A stretch of DNA of 9,703 nt from JAPYTU01 sp036166735 (GTDB taxonomy: Bacteria; Bacteroidota; Bacteroidia; Cytophagales; MED-G16): contig JAYZHG010000101.1 in assembly GCA_036166735.1 (NCBI GenBank), positions 1 to 9,703 on the forward strand. The letters run 5' to 3'. The position numbers were made by a program, and so were the translations under genes. Under the pieces are notes generated by a model. It was not told the origin of the DNA. It ran no database searches and saw only the letters and a list, made by a program, of their open reading frames with translations. This document shows positions 1 to 6,793 of the stretch, in pieces (position 1 is the first letter of the stretch; every line of letters begins with the position of its first letter).

Positions 1-2
1 TA

Positions 3-173
3 AATTCTGATATTAAAAATTTTTTTAATATCTCAAATTTAGAAATCTGTAGAAATCCAAATGATTTATTGAAGCATATTTCTAATAATAAATTTGTTGA
101 TTTTAATTTTCTTTTTATGTCTTCTGGAAATTTTGATGGATTTTCAATAAAAGAATTTATAAAAAAAATCTAA
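3..173 (+). CDS. Mur ligase family protein, C-terminal end (probably Mpl), 5' truncated
   Basis: An open frame enters from the left edge and ends at TAA 171-173, leaving 56 visible residues. The tail contains FLFMSSGNFDGFSI. This resembles the C-terminus of Mur ligases of the Mpl type, where a hydrophobic strand leads into an MSSGNF/G-type turn. Mpl (UDP-N-acetylmuramate:L-alanyl-gamma-D-glutamyl-meso-diaminopimelate ligase) recycles murein tripeptide in the cytoplasm. The ATP-binding and central domains lie outside the window, so the substrate cannot be judged and MurC is an alternative. The stop is 2 nt before the exonuclease start, so the two are probably co-transcribed. The Mur ligase family call is fairly good; the Mpl call is tentative. 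Confidence 0.6.
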   Translation, partial: NSDIKNFFNISNLEICRNPNDLLKHISNNKFVDFNFLFMSSGNFDGFSIKEFIKKI

Positions 174-175
174 GA

Positions 176-973
176 ATGAATTTAACAAAACCTTTAGTAA
201 TATTAGATTTAGAAACTACAGGTTTAGATATAATAAATGATCGTATTGTTGAAATATCAATGATCAAAATAAATCCAGATAAATCAAAAAATGAAAAGAC
301 AATAAGAATAAATCCTAAAATTCCTATATCAAATGAAAGTAGTTTAATCCATGGCATTTATATTGAAGATGTTAAAGATTGTCCCTCTTTCAAAAAGACT
401 TCTAATGAAATATTTCAATTTATTAAAAAATGTGATATAGGTGGTTTTAATGTTTTAAAATTTGATCTTCCATTACTTATTGAAGAATTTCTAAGATGCA
501 ATCTACATTTATCTTTAAAAAACATAAAAATAATTGATGCTCAAAGAATTTTTCATTTAATGGAAAAAAGAAATTTAAGTTCTGCTTACAAATTTTATTG
601 TAATAAAGAATTAAAAAATGCTCACAATTCTTACAATGATGCATTAGCAACTTATGAAGTAATAAAGGAACAAATTAATAAATATAAAGGTCAGGAAGTA
701 ACTGACATAAAAGGTAACATGCTTGGAAAAATTTCAGAAGATATTAAATCAATAGGTTCAATAATTGATAATAATATAGTTGATTTAGCTGGTAGAATAA
801 CTAAAAATAAAGAAAATGTAGAAGTCTTTAATTTTGGAAAATATAAAAATAAAAGTGTAAATGTAATTTTTAAAAAAAATCCTGAATATTATCACTGGAT
901 AATTAAAAGTGACTTCCCTTTAAATACAAAAGAAAAATTTACTGAAATTAAATTAAAAGGAATTAGTTCATAG
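176..973 (+). CDS. 3'-5' exonuclease, DnaQ/DEDDh type with exonuclease X-like C-terminal domain
   Basis: This 265-residue protein should remove nucleotides from DNA 3' ends in the cytoplasm, in proofreading or repair. All DEDDh catalytic residues are visible: D11 and E13 in DLETTGL (ExoI), D97 in NVLKFD (ExoII), and H150 and D155 in AHNSYNDA (ExoIII). After a linker of about 60 residues, residues 217-257 form a second small domain (FNFGKYKNKSV, then PEYYHWI and DFPLNTK). It resembles the exodeoxyribonuclease X-like C-terminal module found on many Bacteroidota exonucleases of this kind. No polymerase or GIY-YIG domain is attached. The ATG lies 2 nt after the preceding stop and there is no Shine-Dalgarno. 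The 3' end overlaps the convergent tsaE end by 11 bp. The exonuclease class is secure. Whether it acts with a polymerase as epsilon or as a standalone repair enzyme is open. Confidence 0.88.
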   Translation: MNLTKPLVILDLETTGLDIINDRIVEISMIKINPDKSKNEKTIRINPKIPISNESSLIHGIYIEDVKDCPSFKKTSNEIFQFIKKCDIGGFNVLKFDLPLLIEEFLRCNLHLSLKNIKIIDAQRIFHLMEKRNLSSAYKFYCNKELKNAHNSYNDALATYEVIKEQINKYKGQEVTDIKGNMLGKISEDIKSIGSIIDNNIVDLAGRITKNKENVEVFNFGKYKNKSVNVIFKKNPEYYHWIIKSDFPLNTKEKFTEIKLKGISS

Positions 974-1379
974 TTATATTGATATTTCTTTTTAAATTTT
1001 TATTAATATCAATTTTCACTTTAATAAACTTTCTAGGTATTAGTTTCATAGCAATTTGTGGCCATTCTATAAAGCAAATTTTATTAGAATATACATACTC
1101 ATCAAAACCTATCTCCACTAACTCATCAATTTTTTTTATGCGATAAAAATCAAAATGATATAACAACGATTTATTTTTAATTTTATACTCATTAATAATT
1201 GAAAAAGTTGGACTTAACACCTTATCAAACACTCCAATATTCTTACACAATGATTGAATTAATGTAGTTTTTCCTGATCCCATTTCACCATAAAATAAAA
1301 AAATATTAGAGTAATTATTACATAAAATATATTCTGATACCCTATCATAATCCTTAATTTCAAGATTCTCAAATTTCAT
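963..1379 (-). CDS. tsaE: tRNA threonylcarbamoyladenosine biosynthesis ATPase TsaE
   Basis: This small 138-residue P-loop ATPase works with TsaB and TsaD. It supports transfer of the threonylcarbamoyl group to A37 of ANN-decoding tRNAs in the cytoplasm. The Walker A motif GEMGSGKT is at residues 31-38. The family signatures LSPTF-N-EY (55-65), HFDFYR (75-80), EIGFDEY (89-95) and FIEWP (103-107) are all present and in order, and the length is typical. The ATG at 1379 is 2 nt downstream of the porX stop, so it is translated from the porX transcript or coupled to it. No promoter space exists of its own. The last codons overlap the exonuclease gene on the opposite strand. Neither tsaB nor tsaD is in the window. 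Confidence 0.93.
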   Translation of the reverse strand: MKFENLEIKDYDRVSEYILCNNYSNIFLFYGEMGSGKTTLIQSLCKNIGVFDKVLSPTFSIINEYKIKNKSLLYHFDFYRIKKIDELVEIGFDEYVYSNKICFIEWPQIAMKLIPRKFIKVKIDINKNLKRNINITMN

Positions 1380-1381
1380 TC

Positions 1382-2938
1382 TTAATTATATTTTGATTCT
1401 AATTCTATAAAAGGTATTATCATTTCTTCTAAAGAAATTCCACCATGTTGAAAACTATCTTTAAAATTTTTTGCATGATAATTATAATCCTGAGGATATA
1501 TTAAATATTGATTTTCTCTACTAAAAACATATGATGTACTAATGTTCTCCTGTGGTAACATAAAATTTTTAGGATCCATACATACAAATAAATCATCATT
1601 ATTAAAATTTAAATTTTTTCCTTTTTTAAATCTCAAATTACTATTTGTGTTCTTATCACCTACTACTTTAATAGGTTTATCAACACGTACTGTCCCATGA
1701 TCTGTAGTAATAATTACTTTCACATTATGAGAAGATAAAAATTTTAAAACTTCATTTAAAGGAGAATTTTTAAACCATGATAATGTTAATGATCTATATG
1801 ATTTCTCATCATAGGCTAAGTTTTTAAAAAGTTTCATTTCTGATCTTGCATGAGATAACATATCCACAAAATTAAAAACCAAGGAATTGAACTTATAATT
1901 AAATAAATTAGGTAATTTATTGATCAATTTTATACCATCATCATAATGAATAATTTTATTATATGAATGTTTAAAATCAAAACCTTCTCTTTTTAAATTT
2001 CTATCTAACAATTCAAACTCATAATTATTCATACCCTTTTCATCAATACCCCAGACATCTGATTCAATTTTTGAAATTTCTAATGGTAATAAACTTGAAA
2101 ATATTGAATTTCTTGAATATTCTGTAGTTGTTGGTAAAATTGAAAAATATGGTTTTTCATTTTTAATATAAAATAATGATGAAACATAATTCTCAATAAT
2201 TTTCCATTGATCATATCGAAAATTATCAATAAGAATAAAAAAAACTGATCTATCATCAATCTTTGGAAAAACTAATTTTTTCATAATATCATGAGACATT
2301 ATTGGTCTATTTACACTACCCTTTATCCAATTCTTATAATTTGCTATAACAAAATCACAAAACTTTTTATTAGCCTCTTTTTTCTGACTAAATAATATTT
2401 CATCAAATCCTCTTTCAGAAGATTTTTCAATATCTAGATCCCATTTTATTAATTGATTATAAATATTTATCCAAGAATCAAATGAATGAGCTTCATCTAT
2501 ACTTTTAGATAAACTATTAAAAAAATTAGTATAATTTATTTTTAAACTTTTATTAATAATAGACTTATTTTCTAATACCTTTTTAACAGACATTAGTATC
2601 TGATTAGGATTTAAAGGTTTAATTAAATAATCACTTATTTCTGAAGCAATAGCCTCATTCATAATATCTTCAGCTTCATTTTTTGTTATCATAATTACAG
2701 GCGTAGTTGATGAAATAATCTTTATATCTGACAACAAACTCAAACCTGTTTTACCAGGCATATTTTCATCTATTAAAATTAAATCGTAATCATTATTAAC
2801 TTTAATATGATTTAATAATGAATATGGATCATTAAAGGTTATTACAGTATAATTTTTTTCTTCTAAAAATAAGATGTAAGGCTTTAACAAATCTATTTCA
2901 TCATCTACCCATAAAATCTTATATATTTGTTCATTCAT
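1382..2938 (-). CDS. porX: PorX-type response regulator with PglZ phosphodiesterase domain
   Basis: From the ATG at 2938 the protein is 518 residues, the usual PorX length. Residues 5-125 are a receiver domain with acidic pocket D12/D13, phospho-acceptor D57, T85 and K107 before a cis-type proline. A helical linker (about 130-225) leads to a PglZ/alkaline-phosphatase-superfamily domain. Its metal and nucleophile motifs are visible: ILIDNFRYDQW (D238), the TTTEYSR strand (T270-T272), D359 and H363 in FVDMLSHAR, TTDHG with D413/H414, and H498 in FQHGG. No DNA-binding domain is seen. In characterised Bacteroidota, PorX pairs with the kinase PorY, works with sigma factor SigP to control the type IX secretion system, and has oligonucleotide phosphodiesterase activity. 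PorX also occurs in species without that system, so its output here is unknown. An in-frame Met at 3028 would run 51 bp into lpxD and adds residues outside the receiver fold, so I reject it. Confidence 0.9.
   Translation of the reverse strand: MNEQIYKILWVDDEIDLLKPYILFLEEKNYTVITFNDPYSLLNHIKVNNDYDLILIDENMPGKTGLSLLSDIKIISSTTPVIMITKNEAEDIMNEAIASEISDYLIKPLNPNQILMSVKKVLENKSIINKSLKINYTNFFNSLSKSIDEAHSFDSWINIYNQLIKWDLDIEKSSERGFDEILFSQKKEANKKFCDFVIANYKNWIKGSVNRPIMSHDIMKKLVFPKIDDRSVFFILIDNFRYDQWKIIENYVSSLFYIKNEKPYFSILPTTTEYSRNSIFSSLLPLEISKIESDVWGIDEKGMNNYEFELLDRNLKREGFDFKHSYNKIIHYDDGIKLINKLPNLFNYKFNSLVFNFVDMLSHARSEMKLFKNLAYDEKSYRSLTLSWFKNSPLNEVLKFLSSHNVKVIITTDHGTVRVDKPIKVVGDKNTNSNLRFKKGKNLNFNNDDLFVCMDPKNFMLPQENISTSYVFSRENQYLIYPQDYNYHAKNFKDSFQHGGISLEEMIIPFIELESKYN
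2896..2929 (+). promoter_or_regulatory. possible promoter of the lpxD operon
   Basis: TATATTTG at 2922-2929 fits the Bacteroidota -7 consensus TAnnTTTG. TTTCA at 2896-2900, 21 bp upstream, is a one-base-off candidate for the -33 TTTG element. Transcription would start near 2936 and give an lpxD leader of about 40 nt. The element lies inside the first codons of the divergent porX gene. In sequence this AT-rich such octamers can occur by chance. Confidence 0.32.
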
Positions 2939-2956
2939 ATTATATTCAAATAAACT

Positions 2957-2964
2957 CAAAAATA
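2957..2964 (-). promoter_or_regulatory. possible -7 element of the porX-tsaE unit
   Basis: Read on the minus strand this is TATTTTTG, a match to TAnnTTTG, sited 18 nt upstream of the porX ATG in the 39-bp divergent gap. I see no TTG-type -33 element at the expected distance, and the leader would be only about a dozen bases. This is weak evidence. Confidence 0.25.
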
Positions 2965-2977
2965 AGTTAAGTATATA

Positions 2978-4021
2978 ATGAATATTGATTTTACAGTTAA
3001 AAAGATAGCCAAAATTTTTAATGGACAAATAATTGGTGATAATGAAGTAACAATCAAAGGCATTGGTACAATTGAAAATGCAAATAAAGAAGATATTACA
3101 TTTTTAAGTAATGCTAAGTATCTTAATTATTTAGATAAAACTAATGCATCAGCTGTAATTATAGATAATTCACTTACTATTCCAAAAAAATGCAAACCTA
3201 CTTTAATAAAAGTAACTAATGCCTATGAATCATTTGCCATATTACTTACTGAAGTAAATAAAGCAAATACATTATTAAGAAAAGGGATAGAAAAACCATC
3301 ATATATTAGTAAAAATTCGAAAATTAATAAAAATTGTTACGTTGGTGCATTTAGCTATATAGATGAAAATGTAATACTAAATGAAAAAGTAAAAATATTT
3401 CCAAACTGTTATGTTGGAAAAAATACTTCTGTTGGTTCAAACACCATAATATATCCAGGTGTAAAAATATATCCAAATACAGTAATTGGTAATAATTGTA
3501 CAATTCACTCAAATTCAGTAATTGGAAGTGATGGTTTTGGATTTGCACCACAAGAAAATGAAGAATTTATTACAATTCCACAAATAGGAAATGTTATAAT
3601 AAAAGATAATGTTAGTATCGGTTCAAATACTGTTATAGATAAAGCAACTATAGAATCAACCATTATTAATGAAGGTGTTAAACTAGATAACTTAATTCAA
3701 ATTGGTCATAATGTTGAAATAGGTAAAAATACAGTGATAGCTGCACAATCAGGAATTTCTGGATCAACTAAAGTTGGTAAAAATAGCATGTTAGGTGGAC
3801 AAGTAGGTGTAGTTGGACATTTAAAACTAGGTGATTTTTCAAAATATGCTGCTCAGGCAGGAGTTTCAAAAAACACAAAAAATAATCAAACTGTTATAGG
3901 ATCTCCTGCAATGCCTAAAGATCAATTCATAAAATCATATATAATATTTAAAAAATTACCATCAATTGTTAGACAAATAGAAGAACTAGAAAAAAAATTG
4001 TCTAATTTGCAGGCTAAATGA
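2978..4021 (+). CDS. lpxD: UDP-3-O-acylglucosamine N-acyltransferase LpxD
   Basis: This enzyme catalyses the third step of lipid A synthesis: transfer of a 3-hydroxyacyl chain from acyl carrier protein to the 2-amino group of UDP-3-O-acylglucosamine. The 347 residues show the LpxD layout. An N-terminal uridine-binding domain (about 1-100) starts FTVKKIAKIFNG and includes ITFLSNAKY. A left-handed beta-helix of hexapeptide repeats (about 105-300) follows, with the SDGFGFAP segment at 184-191 and the likely catalytic base H244 in IQIGHNVEIG. A C-terminal helix (FIKSYIIFKKLPSIVRQIEE onwards) forms the trimer tail. The start at 2978 gives the expected N-terminus. The stop TGA overlaps the lpxC start as ATGA, which indicates translational coupling. 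It opens a plus-strand operon divergent from porX. Confidence 0.96.
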   Translation: MNIDFTVKKIAKIFNGQIIGDNEVTIKGIGTIENANKEDITFLSNAKYLNYLDKTNASAVIIDNSLTIPKKCKPTLIKVTNAYESFAILLTEVNKANTLLRKGIEKPSYISKNSKINKNCYVGAFSYIDENVILNEKVKIFPNCYVGKNTSVGSNTIIYPGVKIYPNTVIGNNCTIHSNSVIGSDGFGFAPQENEEFITIPQIGNVIIKDNVSIGSNTVIDKATIESTIINEGVKLDNLIQIGHNVEIGKNTVIAAQSGISGSTKVGKNSMLGGQVGVVGHLKLGDFSKYAAQAGVSKNTKNNQTVIGSPAMPKDQFIKSYIIFKKLPSIVRQIEELEKKLSNLQAK

Positions 4022-5406
4022 AAACATTTCAGCATACCATTTTAAATGAAGGTACTATTTCAGGTGTAGGATTACATACTGGAAAAGTTTCTACACTTAA
4101 ATTTTTACCTGCAAAAATAAATTTTGGAATAAAATTTCAACGAATAGATATAGAAAATAAACCAATTATAAAAGCTGATGTTGATAATGTAATTGAAGTT
4201 GAAAGAGGAACGACAATATCTGAAAATAATGGAAAAGTATCAACTATAGAACACCTTCTAGCAGCTTTAGTTGGTTTACAACTTGATAACATATTAATTC
4301 AGATTGATGGACCAGAAGTTCCAATTATGGATGGCAGTTCTATTGAATTTGTAAAATGCCTTGAAAAATGTAAAATCAGAGAACAAGATGCTGCAAGAAA
4401 ATATCTTGAAATACCTAACAGCATTTCTTATAAAGATGAAAAAAATAATGTTGAAATTGCCGCCTATCCGTTTGATGATTTTAGAGTCACAGTAATGGTA
4501 GACTATAATTCTCAAGTTTTAGGAAGTCAACATCACACATTAAATAAAGTTGATAATTTTAAAAAAGATATTGCTAAATCAAGAACATTTTGTTTCTTAC
4601 ATGAAGTAGAAGAATTATTTAAACAAGACTTAATAAAGGGAGGAGATCTAAATAATGCTATTGTTATTGTTGACAAAGTGTTAAATAATAATAAACTTCA
4701 AGAAATATCTAAAATGATAGGTAAAAAAGATATAAAAATTAAAAAAGAAGGTATTCTTAATAATACAAAATTACGATATAATAATGAACCTGCTAGGCAT
4801 AAGTTATTAGATGTAATAGGTGATTTAGCATTAGTAGGGCAACCAATAAAGGGACATATTATAGGTGCAAGACCAGGACATAAAGCAAATATTGAATTTG
4901 CTAGAAAATTAAAGATCTTATCTTCAAAAAATAAATTAATTGCACCAAAATATAATATTAATACAAAACCTATTTATAATATAAATCAGATAAAAAATAT
5001 ACTTAAACATAGATATCCTTTTTTATTTGTTGATAAAATTATTCATATTGATGAAATGCAGATTGTTGGAATTAAAAATGTAACAAATAATGAAGATTAT
5101 TTTGAAGGTCATTTTCCTAATAATCCAATTATGCCTGGAGTTATTCAAATTGAAGCATTAGCTCAAGTAGGTGGAATCTTAGTTATGAACTCAATTGAAA
5201 ATTCAGAAAAACACATTCCTTATTTAGCTGGAATTGAAAATTTTAGATTTAGAAAAATAGTGCTCCCTGGAAATACCTTAATTCTAAAATCATCTTTATT
5301 AAGTCCAATTAAAAGAGGAATAGCAAAAATGAAGGCAGAAGCTTTTGTTGGAGATGAGTTGGTAAGTGAAGGTATAATGACAGCAACTATAGTAAAAAAT
5401 AAATAA
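4018..5406 (+). CDS. lpxC/fabZ: Bifunctional UDP-3-O-acyl-GlcNAc deacetylase / 3-hydroxyacyl-ACP dehydratase (LpxC-FabZ fusion)
   Basis: One 462-residue frame carries two enzymes. Residues 1-300 are LpxC, the zinc deacetylase that commits the cell to lipid A. The zinc ligands H79 (STIEHLLAAL), H261 and D265 (ARHKLLD), and the general acid-base H288 (RPGHKANIEF) are present. H79 has the same number as in E. coli, but the later ligands sit about 23 residues further on because of a Lys/Asn-rich insertion near 208-256. Residues 320-460 are FabZ, which dehydrates 3-hydroxyacyl-ACP in fatty-acid elongation. Its catalytic H365 (GHFP) and E379 (IEALAQ) are 14 residues apart, as in standalone FabZ. 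Both enzymes compete for the 3-hydroxyacyl-ACP pool, so the fusion fixes their ratio. This fusion is characteristic of Bacteroidota and some relatives. Both junctions overlap: ATGA with lpxD and TAATG with lpxA. Confidence 0.97.
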   Translation: MKTFQHTILNEGTISGVGLHTGKVSTLKFLPAKINFGIKFQRIDIENKPIIKADVDNVIEVERGTTISENNGKVSTIEHLLAALVGLQLDNILIQIDGPEVPIMDGSSIEFVKCLEKCKIREQDAARKYLEIPNSISYKDEKNNVEIAAYPFDDFRVTVMVDYNSQVLGSQHHTLNKVDNFKKDIAKSRTFCFLHEVEELFKQDLIKGGDLNNAIVIVDKVLNNNKLQEISKMIGKKDIKIKKEGILNNTKLRYNNEPARHKLLDVIGDLALVGQPIKGHIIGARPGHKANIEFARKLKILSSKNKLIAPKYNINTKPIYNINQIKNILKHRYPFLFVDKIIHIDEMQIVGIKNVTNNEDYFEGHFPNNPIMPGVIQIEALAQVGGILVMNSIENSEKHIPYLAGIENFRFRKIVLPGNTLILKSSLLSPIKRGIAKMKAEAFVGDELVSEGIMTATIVKNK

Positions 5407-6185
5407 TGATCAAAAATAATACTTTTATACATCCAGATTCTAAAATATCAAAATCTACAATCATAGAACCATTTTCTTATGTAGATGAAGATGTAAAAAT
5501 TGGTAAAAATTGTTGGATCGGTAATAATGTAACAATTTATTCTGGTGCAAGAATTGGAAATCATGTGAAAATATTTCCAGGAGCAGTTATATCAGCAATT
5601 CCTCAAGATCTTAAATTTAATAATGAAAAAAGTACTGTTGAAATTGATGACCATACTACCATTAGAGAATGTGTTACTATAAGTAGAGGTACAATTGATA
5701 AATTAACAACAAAAATTGGAAAAAACTGTTTAATTATGGCATACAGTCATATTGCTCATGACTGTATAATTAAAGATAATTGTATAATTGGAAATACTGC
5801 TCAAATCGCTGGACATGTAAATATTGATGAGTTTGCAATAGTCAGTGCAGGCTCTTTAGTTCATCAATTTACAAAGATAGGTTGTCATTCAATGATTGCT
5901 GGAGGATCCTTAGTTAGAAAAGATGTTCCACCCTACTGTAAAGCTGGTAAAGATCCTTTAAGTTACAGAGGGATTAATTCTATTGGTTTAAAAAGAAGAG
6001 ATTTTTCATCTAAACAAATAAATCAAATACAAAATATTTATAGAATAATTTATCTAGAAGGAAGAAATAATTCTCAAGCAGTAAAAAAAGTAAAAAGTGG
6101 TATTAAAAATTCTAATGAAAAATCAATTGTTCTTAATTTCCTAGAGAATAGTGATAGAGGTATTATAAAAGGAATACTTGATTAA
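5406..6185 (+). CDS. lpxA: acyl-[acyl-carrier-protein]--UDP-N-acetylglucosamine O-acyltransferase LpxA
   Basis: This cytoplasmic trimer performs the first step of lipid A synthesis, placing a 3-hydroxyacyl chain on the 3-OH of UDP-GlcNAc. At 259 residues it is close to the usual 262. The N-terminal two thirds is a left-handed beta-helix (repeats such as VKIGKNCWIG and ARIGNHVKIF). Family markers include IPQDLK (65-70), the catalytic H118 in IAHDCIIKDN, and the HQFTKIGCHSMIAGGS turn. A helical C-terminal domain with GINSIGLKRR follows. The ATG shares its A with the lpxC-fabZ TAA stop (TAATG), so ribosomes probably re-initiate. Acyl length preference cannot be told reliably from sequence alone. 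The next operon gene, the ABC ATPase, starts 5 bp after the stop. Confidence 0.96.
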   Translation: MIKNNTFIHPDSKISKSTIIEPFSYVDEDVKIGKNCWIGNNVTIYSGARIGNHVKIFPGAVISAIPQDLKFNNEKSTVEIDDHTTIRECVTISRGTIDKLTTKIGKNCLIMAYSHIAHDCIIKDNCIIGNTAQIAGHVNIDEFAIVSAGSLVHQFTKIGCHSMIAGGSLVRKDVPPYCKAGKDPLSYRGINSIGLKRRDFSSKQINQIQNIYRIIYLEGRNNSQAVKKVKSGIKNSNEKSIVLNFLENSDRGIIKGILD

Positions 6186-6190
6186 TTACT

Positions 6191-6793
6191 ATGGATATTA
6201 TTTTTGATCAAGTAAATAAAAACTTTGGTAACAAAAAAGTTATAAATAATTTTAGTTACACATTCAAAGAAAAATCCTATGCTATAATTGGAGATAATGG
6301 AAGTGGTAAAACAACTTTCTTAAAATTAATATCCACTTTAATAGCTCCAAGTTCTGGAAAAATAAATTTCTATTACCAAAATAATCTGTTGACTAATGAG
6401 CTTGCTATAAAAAATATTTCATTTGCTGCTCCATACCAAGAACTTATTGAAGAAATGAACATTGATGCACTCCTAAGGTTTCACTTTAAATTTAAAATTC
6501 CATTAGTAGAAAATGATAAATTGATAAAAAAAATGGGATTATATGACTATAAAAATAAACAGATCTACCAATTATCTTCTGGAATTAAACAAAGATTAAA
6601 ACTTATAATTGCACTAAATACTTCCTGTCAGTTAACACTACTAGACGAACCAACAACTAACCTAGATGAAAATGGAAAAAATATTTACTATGATCTATTT
6701 AAAACTTTTAAAAACAAAAAATCAATAATAATTGCAACTAACAATAAAAAAGATATAGTAGATTCAAAAACTGAATTAATTAAAATCAGCTAA
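6191..6793 (+). CDS. ABC-type ATP-binding protein without a permease partner, non-canonical H-loop
   Basis: This 200-residue ABC ATPase is a single nucleotide-binding domain. It has Walker A GDNGSGKT (34-41), a Q-loop region APYQELIEE, an LSSGIKQR signature (128-135) with S129-S130-G131 intact, Walker B LTLLDEP (E153) and a D-loop ending at D159. The usual H-loop histidine is replaced by asparagine (ATNN, N184). It is shorter than most import or export ATPases and lacks a regulatory C-terminal domain. It is the last gene of the lipid A operon, 5 bp after lpxA, and no membrane subunit is on this strand within the window. From memory, Bacteroidota often carry a similar small ATPase next to lpxA with Asn at this position, which suggests a family trait and not decay. 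Function unknown; an envelope-lipid role is inferred only from position. Confidence 0.82.
   Translation: MDIIFDQVNKNFGNKKVINNFSYTFKEKSYAIIGDNGSGKTTFLKLISTLIAPSSGKINFYYQNNLLTNELAIKNISFAAPYQELIEEMNIDALLRFHFKFKIPLVENDKLIKKMGLYDYKNKQIYQLSSGIKQRLKLIIALNTSCQLTLLDEPTTNLDENGKNIYYDLFKTFKNKKSIIIATNNKKDIVDSKTELIKIS

Noticed and set aside
157..357. Minus-strand ORF antisense to the exonuclease gene
   Set aside because: It is 66 codons of low-complexity hydrophobic sequence fully opposite a well-supported gene, with no recognisable motif. AT-rich complements often stay open by chance.
2939..2977. A riboswitch or small RNA between porX and lpxD
   Set aside because: At 39 bp the gap is too short for a known riboswitch, and no stable hairpin can be drawn.
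2939..3028. A longer porX reading frame starting at 3028
   Set aside because: It would overlap the start of lpxD by 51 bp, and the extra 30 residues fall outside the receiver fold. The Met at 2938 gives a normal PorX N-terminus and the usual length of 518.
3351..3551. Minus-strand ORF antisense to lpxD
   Set aside because: Its apparent repeats mirror the hexapeptide repeats of LpxD on the other strand. There is no motif of its own.
3300..3900. Repetitive-looking DNA in lpxD (and similarly in lpxA)
   Set aside because: This comes from the hexapeptide repeats of the left-handed beta-helix and is not a DNA repeat element or CRISPR-like array.
4294..4515. Minus-strand ORF antisense to lpxC-fabZ
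   Set aside because: It lies fully inside the LpxC domain and has no family features or plausible start context.
5220..5432. Minus-strand hydrophobic ORF antisense to the FabZ end
   Set aside because: It resembles a signal sequence at first sight but is a shadow of conserved FabZ codons and runs into lpxA.
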